Shown: piece after piece, positions 23,608 to 31,376 of the stretch
Position numbering within the stretch: position 1 is the first letter of the stretch
How the letters are laid out: each line of letters begins with the position of its first letter
Assembly (NCBI RefSeq): GCF_003258865.1
Contig: NZ_NPEX01000033.1
Location: forward strand, 1 to 35,526
DNA from: Rhodoplanes roseus
GTDB taxonomy: Bacteria > Pseudomonadota > Alphaproteobacteria > Rhizobiales > Xanthobacteraceae
Direction of reading: 5' to 3'
DNA: 35,526 nucleotides
Notes under the pieces: generated by a model
Told to the model about the DNA's origin: nothing
Seen by the model: the letters and a program-made list of their open reading frames with translations, nothing else
The model's database searches: none
Program-made: the position numbers and the translations under genes

Positions 23608-25031
23608 GGCGCGGCCTCGGGCGCCGTGAAGGACTTCAAGGCAGCGTTCAGGTTGCTTTCCGAGTCGATGAGGAACGTGGCGGCGGTCACCACCGCTTCG
23701 CCCTCCACGACACCGTTCAGCACCTCGACATAGCCCTGTCCGTGTGCGCCGAGCTTCACGTCACGGGGCTCGAAGCGCCCCTCCTCCCTGGCGACGAGCA
23801 CGATCTGCCGGGAGCCGCTGTCGATGATCGCGCTCTCCGGAACCGAGACCTTGGGCGCCTCGTCCGCTCCGGCGTGGAACATGACTTCGGCGTACATGTC
23901 GTTTCGCAACCGGCCACCCCGATTGTCCAGTTCGATGCGCACCCGGGCGGTCCGTGTCTCGGCGCGCAGGTCCGGATAGATGAAGGTCACGATGCCTTCC
24001 AGCGGGTCATTGGGGTAGGCTCGCAACGTCACCGCGGCGTGCATCCCTTCCTTGATCGCGGGAAGGTCGAGTTCGGAGACCTCGGCGATCACCCACATCC
24101 GGGAGAGGTCGGCGATGCGATAGAGTTCATCGCCAGGCATCAGCCGCTGGCCGTTCACGATCTTCTTCTCGATCACCACGCCATTCGCGGGCGATATCCA
24201 GTCGATCGTGCGCGTGCTGATCCCTTTGGTCCGCACCTCCTCGATGTGCCGCTCGGGCACTCCGAGATTGCGGAGCTTCTGCATCGCGCCATCGACCGTC
24301 TGCAGGCTCAATCCGCCGACCCCGCGGCTCTGGGCAGACGTGGCGACGTTGAGGTCGACCTGCGCGAGTTGAATTTCCTTGCTATAAATGCGGAACAGCG
24401 GGTCCCCTGCGTGCACGAGCGCGCCGGTCGTGTTGACGAACAGCTTCTCGACATAAGCTTCGGAGCGTATCGTCACGGTCGTGAGCCGCCGCTCGTCGTA
24501 CTTGACGGTGCCAACTCCACGGACGGGCCGGACGAGCACGCGCGCGGCCGCCGGTTCGGTCCGCACGCCGCTTCGCTGGATCTTGCTGAGATTGATCTTG
24601 ACCGACTTGCCGTCGTTTGGCTCGTCGCCCTCGTACACCGGGACATAATCCATCCCCATAGGGTCCTTCTTCGGCGTGGCCGACACGTCGGGAAGTCCCA
24701 TCGGATTGCGGTAATAAAGCAACTTTCGCGTGGCATTCGCGGCGGGGGGTTTGGGCGTCACACCGGCGAGCGGGGGCTCATCGGCGTCATGGACCGGGAT
24801 GTAGTCGCGGCCGGCGGCATCACGCGTCGGGACCGCAGACCACGCCGCGGCGCCGCTCGGGTCGCGGTAGTAAAGAATCGGCTTCGCCGAAGCCGAATGA
24901 TCGTGCTGGCCGGCTTGCGTCTGGGCCCGCGCCGGCAAAAGACTGTCCGGCACCAACGGCAACAGAACATACGCGCCGCCAGCCGCAAGTCCGGCTAACA
25001 CCAATAGGCGAGCAACTGCCCTGGACATCAT
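23604..25031 (-). CDS. cusB: CusB-type RND periplasmic adaptor with two heavy-metal-binding domains
   Basis: A 475-residue membrane-fusion protein. An N-terminal membrane anchor or signal (MSRAVARLLVLAGLAAGGAYVLL) precedes two HMBD modules, each YYRxPxG...KDxxGxDYxPVY/H (about residues 52-85 and 103-138), which are likely metal-loading sites. The HlyD-like barrel/hairpin follows (VRTEPAAARVLVRPVRGVGTV, EIQLAQVDLNVATS, GVVIEKKIVNGQRLMPGDELYRIADLSRMWVIAEV). ATG 25031 is chosen for its GGGGGA ribosome binding site and because the signal begins there. It overlaps the cusA-like gene by four bases. Two HMBDs in tandem are more than E. coli CusB has (none) and resemble adaptors of alphaproteobacterial islands. 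Confidence 0.94.
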   Translation of the reverse strand: MMSRAVARLLVLAGLAAGGAYVLLPLVPDSLLPARAQTQAGQHDHSASAKPILYYRDPSGAAAWSAVPTRDAAGRDYIPVHDADEPPLAGVTPKPPAANATRKLLYYRNPMGLPDVSATPKKDPMGMDYVPVYEGDEPNDGKSVKINLSKIQRSGVRTEPAAARVLVRPVRGVGTVKYDERRLTTVTIRSEAYVEKLFVNTTGALVHAGDPLFRIYSKEIQLAQVDLNVATSAQSRGVGGLSLQTVDGAMQKLRNLGVPERHIEEVRTKGISTRTIDWISPANGVVIEKKIVNGQRLMPGDELYRIADLSRMWVIAEVSELDLPAIKEGMHAAVTLRAYPNDPLEGIVTFIYPDLRAETRTARVRIELDNRGGRLRNDMYAEVMFHAGADEAPKVSVPESAIIDSGSRQIVLVAREEGRFEPRDVKLGAHGQGYVEVLNGVVEGEAVVTAATFLIDSESNLNAALKSFTAPEAAP

Positions 25032-25100
25032 TTCCCCCGCTGCGGACTGAACACCTGCGACGCTGTACGCGCACACGCAGGTCGCCACCCGTCGCGTTGT

Positions 25101-25496
25101 CTATTTGTTGGCCTTGAGAATCACCTTGCCCTGCACGGTGTCCTGCTCGCCCTGGACCTTTGCGGCAAGGCTGAATTGGTAGCGGCCGGCCATCGGGAGA
25201 TCGGTCTTGAAGGCGTAAGTGCCGGGTTGTTCGGCCGGCACGGGAGCGACCGGCGAGGTCATGTCGGCCATGCCGTCGGGCCCCATGTCGATCCGGGTGC
25301 GGAAGATCACGGCATCCGGAACAGGATTCCCGGTCGGCTTGTGAACGAGACGCACGGCCACGATCACGTCGTCACCTTTCTTCATCTCGGGGGTGACGGC
25401 TTCGAAGGCGTAGTCGTTACCGCCGGCCTTGGCCGCGGTCGATGCGACAAGGGCGAGCGCGAGCAGCGGGCCGGCGGACCAGATGCCGAGTTTCAT
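25101..25496 (-). CDS. FixH/YtkA-like exported protein
   Basis: A 131-residue protein. The signal peptide (MKLGIWSAGPLLALALVASTAAKA) is followed by one immunoglobulin-like beta domain of the FixH/YtkA kind (EMKKGDDVIVAVRLVHKPTGNPVPDAVIFR, MGPDGMADMTSPVAPVPAEQPGTYAF, DLPMAGRYQFSLAAKVQG). In other genomes such domains are encoded next to copper efflux genes and may help deliver copper in the periplasm. That role is inferred from context here. ATG 25496 has an AAGGA ribosome binding site. It lies 69 bases before the adaptor and belongs to the same run of minus-strand genes from promoter 25955-25981. Confidence 0.85.
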   Translation of the reverse strand: MKLGIWSAGPLLALALVASTAAKAGGNDYAFEAVTPEMKKGDDVIVAVRLVHKPTGNPVPDAVIFRTRIDMGPDGMADMTSPVAPVPAEQPGTYAFKTDLPMAGRYQFSLAAKVQGEQDTVQGKVILKANK

Positions 25497-25596
25497 TGGG
25501 AAGTCCTTCCGTATGGCCGATTTGTGTGGGTTGAGGAACTGACGCCTTCGGGGAGCGCGGGCCGATCCGATACTGCGGCGAACCACCGACGCAGCG

Positions 25597-25872
25597 TCAT
25601 GCCGTCGGTGGCGCGGGAGTCTGCGTGATGCGGACCGGCGCCGGAGTGACGCGATGCGCGTGGCCGGATCCCGCGGCGTGATGCCCGCCATGCATGAAGA
25701 AGTGCATGAAAAGGCACAGGAGGAGAGGTGCGACAAAGAGAAGTGTCGCTGCCGGTCCGCCGGGCTGGCCGCCGCCGAACGCGATGGCGCCAGCGCCGAT
25801 CACGACACCGACTCCGAGCAGAGCCATCACGCCGATCCACTTGGTGAAACGCTGATTTTGAAGCGCAAACAT
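25597..25872 (-). CDS. small DUF2933-like membrane protein with His-rich tail
   Basis: A 91-residue protein. Two membrane helices lie at about residues 12-34 (GVMALLGVGVVIGAGAIAFGG) and 42-60 (ATLLFVAPLLLCLFMHFFM). The tail MHFFMHGGHHAAGSGHAHRV is the histidine-rich ending of DUF2933-type proteins found in copper and heavy-metal clusters. The histidine and methionine groups at the membrane exit suggest metal binding. ATG 25872 is taken because the frame upstream has no sense. It is the first gene after promoter 25955-25981 and precedes the FixH-like, adaptor and permease genes. Confidence 0.75.
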   Translation of the reverse strand: MFALQNQRFTKWIGVMALLGVGVVIGAGAIAFGGGQPGGPAATLLFVAPLLLCLFMHFFMHGGHHAAGSGHAHRVTPAPVRITQTPAPPTA

Positions 25873-25954
25873 CGAAAGTCTCCCGATCCGTTCGAAGTGC
25901 CCGGACCACTGTCGCGGTTCCAGGCGGTCCTTCAGAGGACCTTCACTCCGGTAG

Positions 25955-25981
25955 TTCGAGCGAGCGACGGATTCGGTTACA
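25955..25981 (-). promoter_or_regulatory. sigma-F-like promoter P3 (efflux operon)
   Basis: On the minus strand: TGTAACC (25981-25975), 16-base spacer, CGAACT beginning with CGAA at 25958-25955. It lies 82 bases before the DUF2933-like start and after a terminator-like hairpin, so it should drive the whole cus-like operon. Confidence 0.8.
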
Positions 25982-26006
25982 TGCCCGCGAACTATTCGAC
26001 AGATCG

Positions 26007-26051
26007 AAAAGAAAAAGAGACGCCATGCTTCACCGTCGAGTGAAGCATGGC
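26007..26051 (-). terminator. Rho-independent terminator
   Basis: A perfect 12-bp stem (GCCATGCTTCAC with GTGAAGCATGGC, 26022-26051) closes a 6-base loop. On the minus strand it is followed by GTCTCTTTTTCTTTT. It ends the transcript of the YQGGP gene at 26240-26488 and insulates it from promoter P3. Confidence 0.85.
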
Positions 26052-26175
26052 TGGCATCATGGTCGCCTAGTCGCGGTCCTGAAAGCGCGAACCAAGCACC
26101 GCGTAAGGTGATCTCCCCGATGCCCCTCACTGCCGAGGGCGCATCGCCTTCATGCCGCCGTGTAGAAAGATTTTA

Positions 26176-26193
26176 GTGGTATAATTCTACCAC
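26176..26193. promoter_or_regulatory. short palindrome with TATAAT (operator-like)
   Basis: GTGGTA and TACCAC form an inverted repeat around TAATTC in an A/T-rich patch between the YQGGP gene and the terminator. A TATAAT word overlaps its left arm on the plus strand, but no good -35 element stands upstream and no gene follows. Confidence 0.3.
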
Positions 26194-26239
26194 GACGGTT
26201 CTATGTGATGGAAGTTTATCAACCGTTCAGTAGGCCCGT

Positions 26240-26488
26240 TCACTTCGACCGGTGCGGCAACGAAGAACTCGGACCGCCCTGGTACCTGTGCGCGTTGTAC
26301 GTCGGGGTCCCCTTCTGTTTAGCCACCTTCTGCGTCGTTGGCTGCGTCGTCGGCTCGGTCATCGTGTGGGGGACCGAGGTCTTTGGTCCACCTTGATACT
26401 GGTGGGCATTCTGCGCCATCGTCGGCATTGTCAGCAGGCCCGATGCCACCATGCCGATCATCAGAGTTTTTGTGATCATCGTCGTCAT
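26240..26488 (-). CDS. small exported protein with two YQGGP repeats
   Basis: An 82-residue protein. The signal peptide (MTTMITKTLMIGMVASGLLTMPTMAQ) is followed by two copies of a short unit: NAHQYQGGPKTSVPH and NAHRYQGGPSSSLPH. They are joined by a Thr/Pro/Gln/Lys linker. The same unit closes the protein at 15596-15817, about 10 kb away. Histidines flank each YQGGP, which may mean metal binding, but there is no known function. The sigma-F-like element at 26524-26550 lies 36 bases upstream and a strong terminator follows, so this is a one-gene unit. Confidence 0.85.
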   Translation of the reverse strand: MTTMITKTLMIGMVASGLLTMPTMAQNAHQYQGGPKTSVPHTMTEPTTQPTTQKVAKQKGTPTYNAHRYQGGPSSSLPHRSK

Positions 26489-26523
26489 CCATTTCGGTTG
26501 CGCCCATGCGCTACATTGATGAG

Positions 26524-26550
26524 TTCGTCGATGGCCCGGATTTGGTTACA
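26524..26550 (-). promoter_or_regulatory. sigma-F-like promoter P4 (two-repeat YQGGP gene)
   Basis: On the minus strand: TGTAACC (26550-26544), 16-base spacer, CGAACT beginning with CGAA at 26527-26524. It lies 35 bases before the ATG at 26488. Confidence 0.8.
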
Positions 26551-27003
26551 GAGGGAGAGCGGCGTACGCGCCGAATTCGGTTCTGCTCGCGGAACCGGGC
26601 CGTCAGCACCTAAAGATCCACGTGGGCTCTGCGACGCATCGGCGATGACGCTGACGCAACAGGCAGCCATCAGGGCGGTCGTGGAAGGAGGAGCCGAGGA
26701 AGGGTCAAGGCCCGGCCGCAAGAAGCACCGTGATCGCGTACGGATGAAGCGAACAAACGGTTCTCCCGACCAGGGCGCGTAGTTGTGCGCGAAGCGGACG
26801 TGCATCCGAAAGCCCGTTAGATCGTCCTCGAGCAAGGTTGCTCGTCTCGCCGGCAGCCGCTGGACCGAAATCACTCGCTCGACGTGGAACGCGCCTCCCA
26901 GGATCGGATGAAAGCCGTTCTTCCGTAGACGATGATATCTGCCGCGGCAAAGGCAGGCTAAAAAACGTCTTGGCTGAGAAATTCGCGAATTTCTGAGAAC
27001 CGC
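26551..27003. other. stretch without a convincing gene between promoters P4 and P6
   Basis: About 450 bases between two divergently facing promoter elements. A long minus-strand frame (26485-27150) crosses both promoters and has no recognisable domain, so I do not call it a gene. A weakly protein-like segment in it (HVRFAHNYAPWSGEPFVRF) may be a decayed remnant. Confidence 0.45.
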
Positions 27004-27030
27004 TGTAACCGGATCCTCGTCGCAGTCGAA
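27004..27030 (+). promoter_or_regulatory. sigma-F-like promoter P6 (plus strand)
   Basis: TGTAACC (27004-27010), 16-base spacer, CGAACT beginning with CGAA at 27027-27030. It is the only plus-strand copy. The next plus-strand gene starts at 27246, leaving a leader of about 215 bases in which I see no sure gene. Confidence 0.7.
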
Positions 27031-27245
27031 CTTGAGGAAAGAAGAGGTCGGCAGCAGCTGGCCGTTCGCTTGCGGGACTCCCGAGTACCCGGTCTCGTTC
27101 ATCCAGTTCGGGAACAACCGCCGAGTCCCCAAGTGGAATCGCCCGGACACGTAGGCGCAAAGTGTCGCTCTGCGTGTCGGTTTCTCGGCTCAGAACACCG
27201 GATGGATATTCTTCCTCGAAGAGAGTCCTATGTTGGGGATGTTCG

Positions 27246-27608
27246 ATGAGACCCTATGTGCTTGGGATCAGTTTAATGCTGATGGGCCTGACAAACACTG
27301 CACTGGCCCAGCATGTGAAAATTGTCGGGATCGGCGCGTCCACTTGCACCCGATTCGATGAGGAAATCGCTCGCAACCCGACGGTCGAGCGAGATTATTT
27401 TGCATGGGCACAGGGCTTTATGAGTGCAATCCTTCTGCGCGCTCCGGAAGGAAAGGACAAAGGCCTCGATCTTTCGCCAGAGTCTTTACCTCTTCAACAG
27501 CAGGCATCATTTTTGCGCATTTTCTGCGCGCGAAATTCGGAACTGAACTACTCGGACGGGGTGGTCGCGCTCTACCGCGAACTCCGGAAGCTATCAGGCG
27601 AGAAGTGA
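27246..27608 (+). CDS. exported protein of unknown function
   Basis: A 120-residue protein. MRPYVLGISLMLMGLTNTALA is a signal peptide with cleavage after ALA. The mature 99 residues (HVKIVGIGASTCTRFDEEI, DYFAWAQGFMSAILLRAPEG, SFLRIFCARNSELNYSDGVVALYRELRKL) have two cysteines and look helical, like small lysozyme-inhibitor-sized or HdeA-like periplasmic proteins. I do not assign a family. ATG 27246 is preferred over the open frame upstream because the signal starts there. It faces the copper ATPase gene tail to tail, and a plus-strand sigma-F-like element lies 215 bases upstream. Confidence 0.75.
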   Translation: MRPYVLGISLMLMGLTNTALAQHVKIVGIGASTCTRFDEEIARNPTVERDYFAWAQGFMSAILLRAPEGKDKGLDLSPESLPLQQQASFLRIFCARNSELNYSDGVVALYRELRKLSGEK

Positions 27609-27699
27609 TGCTCCGCCAAACAGCGCTGCCTCGGTCCGTAGGGGGCGGCGCCCCAACGAAATGCAAAGTCGTGCCAATTGAGGACGGACGTACTCGGCT

Positions 27700-30147
27700 T
27701 CAAAGGTTCACGCGCCGCAATCGCGCTGCATTGACGATGACACTCAGCGAGGAGATCGCCATCGCGGCTGCCGCGATCACCGGCGATAGCAGCAATCCGA
27801 GCAAGGGGTACAAGACCCCCGCGGCGACAGGCACCCCGATCGCGTTATAGATGAAGGCGAAAAACAAGTTCTGCCGGATGTTGCGCATCGTCGCCCGCGA
27901 CAGCCGGCGCGCGCGGACGATCCCGGTCAGGTCGCCTTTGAGGAGCGTGACGGCGGCGCTCTCCATAGCAACATCCGTGCCCGTCCCCATGGCTATGCCG
28001 ACGTCGGCTGCAGCCAACGCAGGGGCGTCATTCACCCCGTCCCCGGCCATTGAGACGACCCGGCCCGCTGTCTTGTAGGACTGCACGACCTCGCTCTTGC
28101 GATCGGGCAGGACCTCGGCCTCGACCTCCTCGATCCCGAGCCGGCGCGCTACGGCCTCGGCCGTCGTTCGGTTGTCGCCGGTCAGCATGACGACGCGAAT
28201 TCCTTCGGCCCGCAGCGCCGCGATGGCCCCCGGGGTAGACGACTTCACCGGATCGGCGATCGCGATCACGGCCGTGGTCCGGTCCCCAACGCCCATGAAA
28301 ATCGCGGTCGCGCCATCCTGCCGCAGGCGTTCAGCCTCGGCCGCGAGCGGGCCGGGATCGATACCTTGCTCCCGAAGGAAGGAGGCGCTCCCGAGCACGA
28401 CCTTGCGGCCCTCGACTGTACCCAGCGCCCCCCTGCCGGTCGGCGAGTCGAAGTCGGCGACAGGGGCACTGGCGATGCTCCTGGCGTCGGCGGCCTGCAC
28501 GATCGCGACCGCGAGCGGATGCTCGCTCGCCCGTTCGACCGAGGCCGCGAGGCGCAGCACCTCGGCCTCGTCGAATCCCGACGCGGGCACGATGGCGGTC
28601 ACGGAGGGCTTGCCCTCGGTCAACGTCCCCGTCTTGTCCACCACCAGGGTGTCGATACGCTCCATCCGTTCGAGCGCCTCGGCGTTCTTGATCAGGACGC
28701 CGGCCTGGGCGCCGCGGCCGACCCCCATCATGATCGACATCGGCGTCGCCAGCCCGAGCGCGCAGGGGCAGGCAATGATCAGCACCGAGACGGACGCGAT
28801 GAGCGCATAGGCCAGGCGCGGCTCCGGCCCGAACAGCCACCAGGCCGCGAAGGCCAGACCGGCGATCGCTATCACGGCGGGAACGAACCAGGCCGAGACC
28901 TGATCGGCCAGCCGCTGGATCGGGGCGCGGCTTCGCTGTGCTTCCGCCACAAGCTGCACGATGCGCGACAGCATGGTGTCGCGGCCGATGTGCTTCGCCT
29001 CCATCACCAGGCTGCCGGACCGGTTCATGGTGCCGCCGATCACCTGGGCGCCGACCTCCTTGGTGACCGGCATCGACTCGCCCGTCACCATCGATTCGTC
29101 GACCGCGCTTCGGCCGTCCACCACGGTGCCGTCGACCGGGATCTTCTCCCCCGGGCGGACCCGCAGGCGGTCGCCGATCTGAACTCCGTCGAGCGAGACA
29201 TCCTCCTCGCGGCCCTCCGAATCAATCCGGCGCGCCGTCTTTGGCGCGAGATCGAGCAGGCCCCGGATCGCCCCGCTGGTGCTCTCGCGCGCCCGCAGTT
29301 CGAGGACCTGGCCGAGCAACACCAGCACCGTGATCACGGCCGCCGCCTCGAAGTAAATGGCTACCGCCCCGTCCGGCCCGCGGAGCGCGGCCGGAAAGAT
29401 ACCCGGCGCAAACGTCGCGACGACGCTGAAGATCCAGGCGACGCCGGTGCCCATGGCGATCAGCGTGAACATGTTTAGGTTGCGCGACGCCACCGACCGC
29501 CATCCCCGAACGAAGAACGGCCATCCCGCCCAGAGCACGACGGGTGTCGCAAAGGCCATCTGGACCCAGTTCGACGTCTGTTGGCCGAGATAATGGCCAA
29601 GTCCGATCAGGTGGGCACCCATCTCCAGCACGACCACTGGAATTGCGAGGGCGACGCCGATCCAGAACCGCCTCGTCATGTCGGCGAGTTCCTGGTTCGG
29701 CTCTGGTTCGGCGCTTGTGACCACTGGCTCCAGGGTCATCCCGCAGATCGGGCACGATCCAGGCCCGACCTGCCGGATTTGCGGGTGCATCGGGCAGGTA
29801 TAGGTTGTGCCGTCCGGCACCGGTTCCGCAGCGCCGGTGCCGTCCAGATAACGGTCCGGCTCGGCGACGAACTTCGCCCGGCATCCAGCGGAGCAGAAAT
29901 GGTAGGTCCGGCCCCGGTGCTCGGCGTGGTGCGCGGTCGTGTGCGAATCCACGGCCATCCCGCACACCGGATCCTTCTCGGACCTGACGCTGACCGCCGG
30001 ATGCCTGTGACCATGATGGCCCTGTTTGTGGTCCGCGTCCTCATGGCCGGAATGCTCAGGGTGATCATGGGATCGATCATCATCGCCGAGCGAAGCAGGC
30101 GTATTCGACCCGGACGTGGCGGTGCGTGGGGGTAGATCCGACGGCAT
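27700..30147 (-). CDS. copA: CopA/CopB-type copper-translocating P1B-ATPase with YHS and HMBD domains
   Basis: An 815-residue P1B-ATPase. The N-terminus is His/Asp-rich ([20 protein letters not shown]). A YHS domain follows ([10 protein letters not shown] through to [10 protein letters not shown]), then an HMBD ([26 protein letters not shown]), with no classic CXXC ferredoxin-like domain. Membrane helices flank the actuator loop ([19 protein letters not shown]). The ion-binding CPC is at residues 460-462 ([11 protein letters not shown]), the phosphorylated Asp504 is in DKTGTLTEG, and the hinge is [10 protein letters not shown]. It exports Cu(I) to the periplasm; Ag(I) is possible. No sigma-F-like element precedes it and no CueR-like gene is visible, so its control is unclear. 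The symbol is by family. Confidence 0.95.
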   Translation of the reverse strand: MPSDLPPRTATSGSNTPASLGDDDRSHDHPEHSGHEDADHKQGHHGHRHPAVSVRSEKDPVCGMAVDSHTTAHHAEHRGRTYHFCSAGCRAKFVAEPDRYLDGTGAAEPVPDGTTYTCPMHPQIRQVGPGSCPICGMTLEPVVTSAEPEPNQELADMTRRFWIGVALAIPVVVLEMGAHLIGLGHYLGQQTSNWVQMAFATPVVLWAGWPFFVRGWRSVASRNLNMFTLIAMGTGVAWIFSVVATFAPGIFPAALRGPDGAVAIYFEAAAVITVLVLLGQVLELRARESTSGAIRGLLDLAPKTARRIDSEGREEDVSLDGVQIGDRLRVRPGEKIPVDGTVVDGRSAVDESMVTGESMPVTKEVGAQVIGGTMNRSGSLVMEAKHIGRDTMLSRIVQLVAEAQRSRAPIQRLADQVSAWFVPAVIAIAGLAFAAWWLFGPEPRLAYALIASVSVLIIACPCALGLATPMSIMMGVGRGAQAGVLIKNAEALERMERIDTLVVDKTGTLTEGKPSVTAIVPASGFDEAEVLRLAASVERASEHPLAVAIVQAADARSIASAPVADFDSPTGRGALGTVEGRKVVLGSASFLREQGIDPGPLAAEAERLRQDGATAIFMGVGDRTTAVIAIADPVKSSTPGAIAALRAEGIRVVMLTGDNRTTAEAVARRLGIEEVEAEVLPDRKSEVVQSYKTAGRVVSMAGDGVNDAPALAAADVGIAMGTGTDVAMESAAVTLLKGDLTGIVRARRLSRATMRNIRQNLFFAFIYNAIGVPVAAGVLYPLLGLLLSPVIAAAAMAISSLSVIVNAARLRRVNL

Positions 30148-30357
30148 GTTGCGTCTCCGGACTGTCTACTTGAATTGCGGTGAGCGCCTGCCACCACGGG
30201 AGTCGGCTGGCATGTGAAAGCAACTCATGATCTTCGGCGAGACTACGCGGGCATCTGGCGTTCCGCCGCGACGGACAGCGCATTGCCCATCGCCGGCCGC
30301 TGCAACGCCGGGCAGGGTGTCGGCCGTTGACGCTCGAAGCCGAGAGGCAGGCAGGGC

Positions 30358-30837
30358 CTACTTTGTCTCCTGCTCCAGCAGCTTGGTCATCTCCTTGATG
30401 CCGTCCTCATTCTCCTTGATGGTTTCCTCTGCAACCTTGCGGACGGCCTCGCTCTTTGTGTTCTTCAAGGCAGCACGCGCCATGTCGATCGCACCCTGGT
30501 GATGGGGAATCATCGAGCAGAGAAACGCCAATTCCGGAGTGTCCGCCATCGCCCCCATCATCATGGACGGATTCATCTTTCGCATCGCTGCCATGAGGTC
30601 CCGGCCATTCTCTGACATCCCGGCCGGCTCCGGCATCTGGTCTGACGACATCATCGGCATGTTCTGCATACGGCCGGCCATCGGGGAGCCCTGCATGGCC
30701 TTTTGGCAGGCCTCCGGCACTGCGTTCATCGCCGCAGGCCCGCCGGTTTCCGCCGTCGATGCGGGTTGGGCGTAACATGCGGACGTCCAAACGAGCATGA
30801 GCAGTAGCGCGGCGGGAAGCGAGTGCATCGGTGTCAT
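30358..30837 (-). CDS. DUF305 family exported metal-associated protein
   Basis: A 159-residue protein with a signal peptide (MHSLPAALLLMLVWTSACYAQ). A Met-rich stretch follows (QGSPMAGRMQNMPMMSSDQMPE). The DUF305 ferritin-like helices come next (LAFLCSMIPHHQGAIDMARAALKNTKSEAVRKVAEETIKENEDGIKEMTKLL). The MIPHHQGAIDMA motif is diagnostic. Met and His clusters suggest copper binding in the periplasm, as in other copper islands. ATG 30837 has GGAGG six bases upstream; the longer open frame is ignored. It stands alone between the ATPase gene and the second RND operon. No sigma-F-like element is seen. Confidence 0.92.
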   Translation of the reverse strand: MTPMHSLPAALLLMLVWTSACYAQPASTAETGGPAAMNAVPEACQKAMQGSPMAGRMQNMPMMSSDQMPEPAGMSENGRDLMAAMRKMNPSMMMGAMADTPELAFLCSMIPHHQGAIDMARAALKNTKSEAVRKVAEETIKENEDGIKEMTKLLEQETK

Positions 30838-30982
30838 AGGAGCCTCCGATAGTGAGACATGCTTTGATATGCATGCATGAGCCCAATCTAAAGACAGGCT
30901 AATGGTTCCTGACGGACATGCCTTAATGACGCGACGCAGTGCCTGCGAGCCGGGTGCATGTGGGTCCGAACCCGACGCTTCA

Positions 30983-31357
30983 TCAGTTGAACTTTGCTTG
31001 AGACGTGACGCCCGTCGGGCTCGTGATCTGCACAACCCCTTTCGGATTGTCGGGTACTGGGAGCGGAGAGGTTCCCCTGAGTTGATTGTCATCTGCGGCT
31101 GCAAGCGGCACCCGTTCGCTCTTGCCGTCCACGACCAGGATCGCCACGCCCTGATAACCTCTCGACGGCAACGGCTTTTCGTCGTGGGCGAGAAGGAAGG
31201 CCGCTATCGACGTCCCCTTGGTGACAAGCTCGATGTGATAGCTGCCAGCGTGAACGATGCGGCCGCCATGCTTCGGCTCCGGGTCGTGGGCATGGGCCGG
31301 AAACACCAGCCCAAGGACCACTGCCGCTGTTATCACGCGCCAGATCGTGTTGCTCAT
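30983..31357 (-). CDS. small exported protein co-encoded with the second RND pump
   Basis: A 124-residue protein. The signal peptide (MSNTIWRVITAAVVLGLVFPAHA) is followed by HDPEPKHGGRIVHAGSYHIELVTKGTSIAAFLLAHDEKP, a beta-rich domain with an N-terminal His pair and further His residues that could bind a divalent metal. Similar small proteins often accompany Czc-like efflux genes, but I cannot name the family. It begins 19 bases after the RND permease stop on the same strand, so it is the third gene of that operon. Confidence 0.8.
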   Translation of the reverse strand: MSNTIWRVITAAVVLGLVFPAHAHDPEPKHGGRIVHAGSYHIELVTKGTSIAAFLLAHDEKPLPSRGYQGVAILVVDGKSERVPLAAADDNQLRGTSPLPVPDNPKGVVQITSPTGVTSQAKFN

Positions 31358-31376
31358 TGTCTTGCTCCTATGACCG

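Noticed and set aside
26485-27150. 221-codon minus-strand open frame
   Set aside because: It crosses two promoter elements, has no recognisable domain or good start, and reads as random sequence for most of its length.
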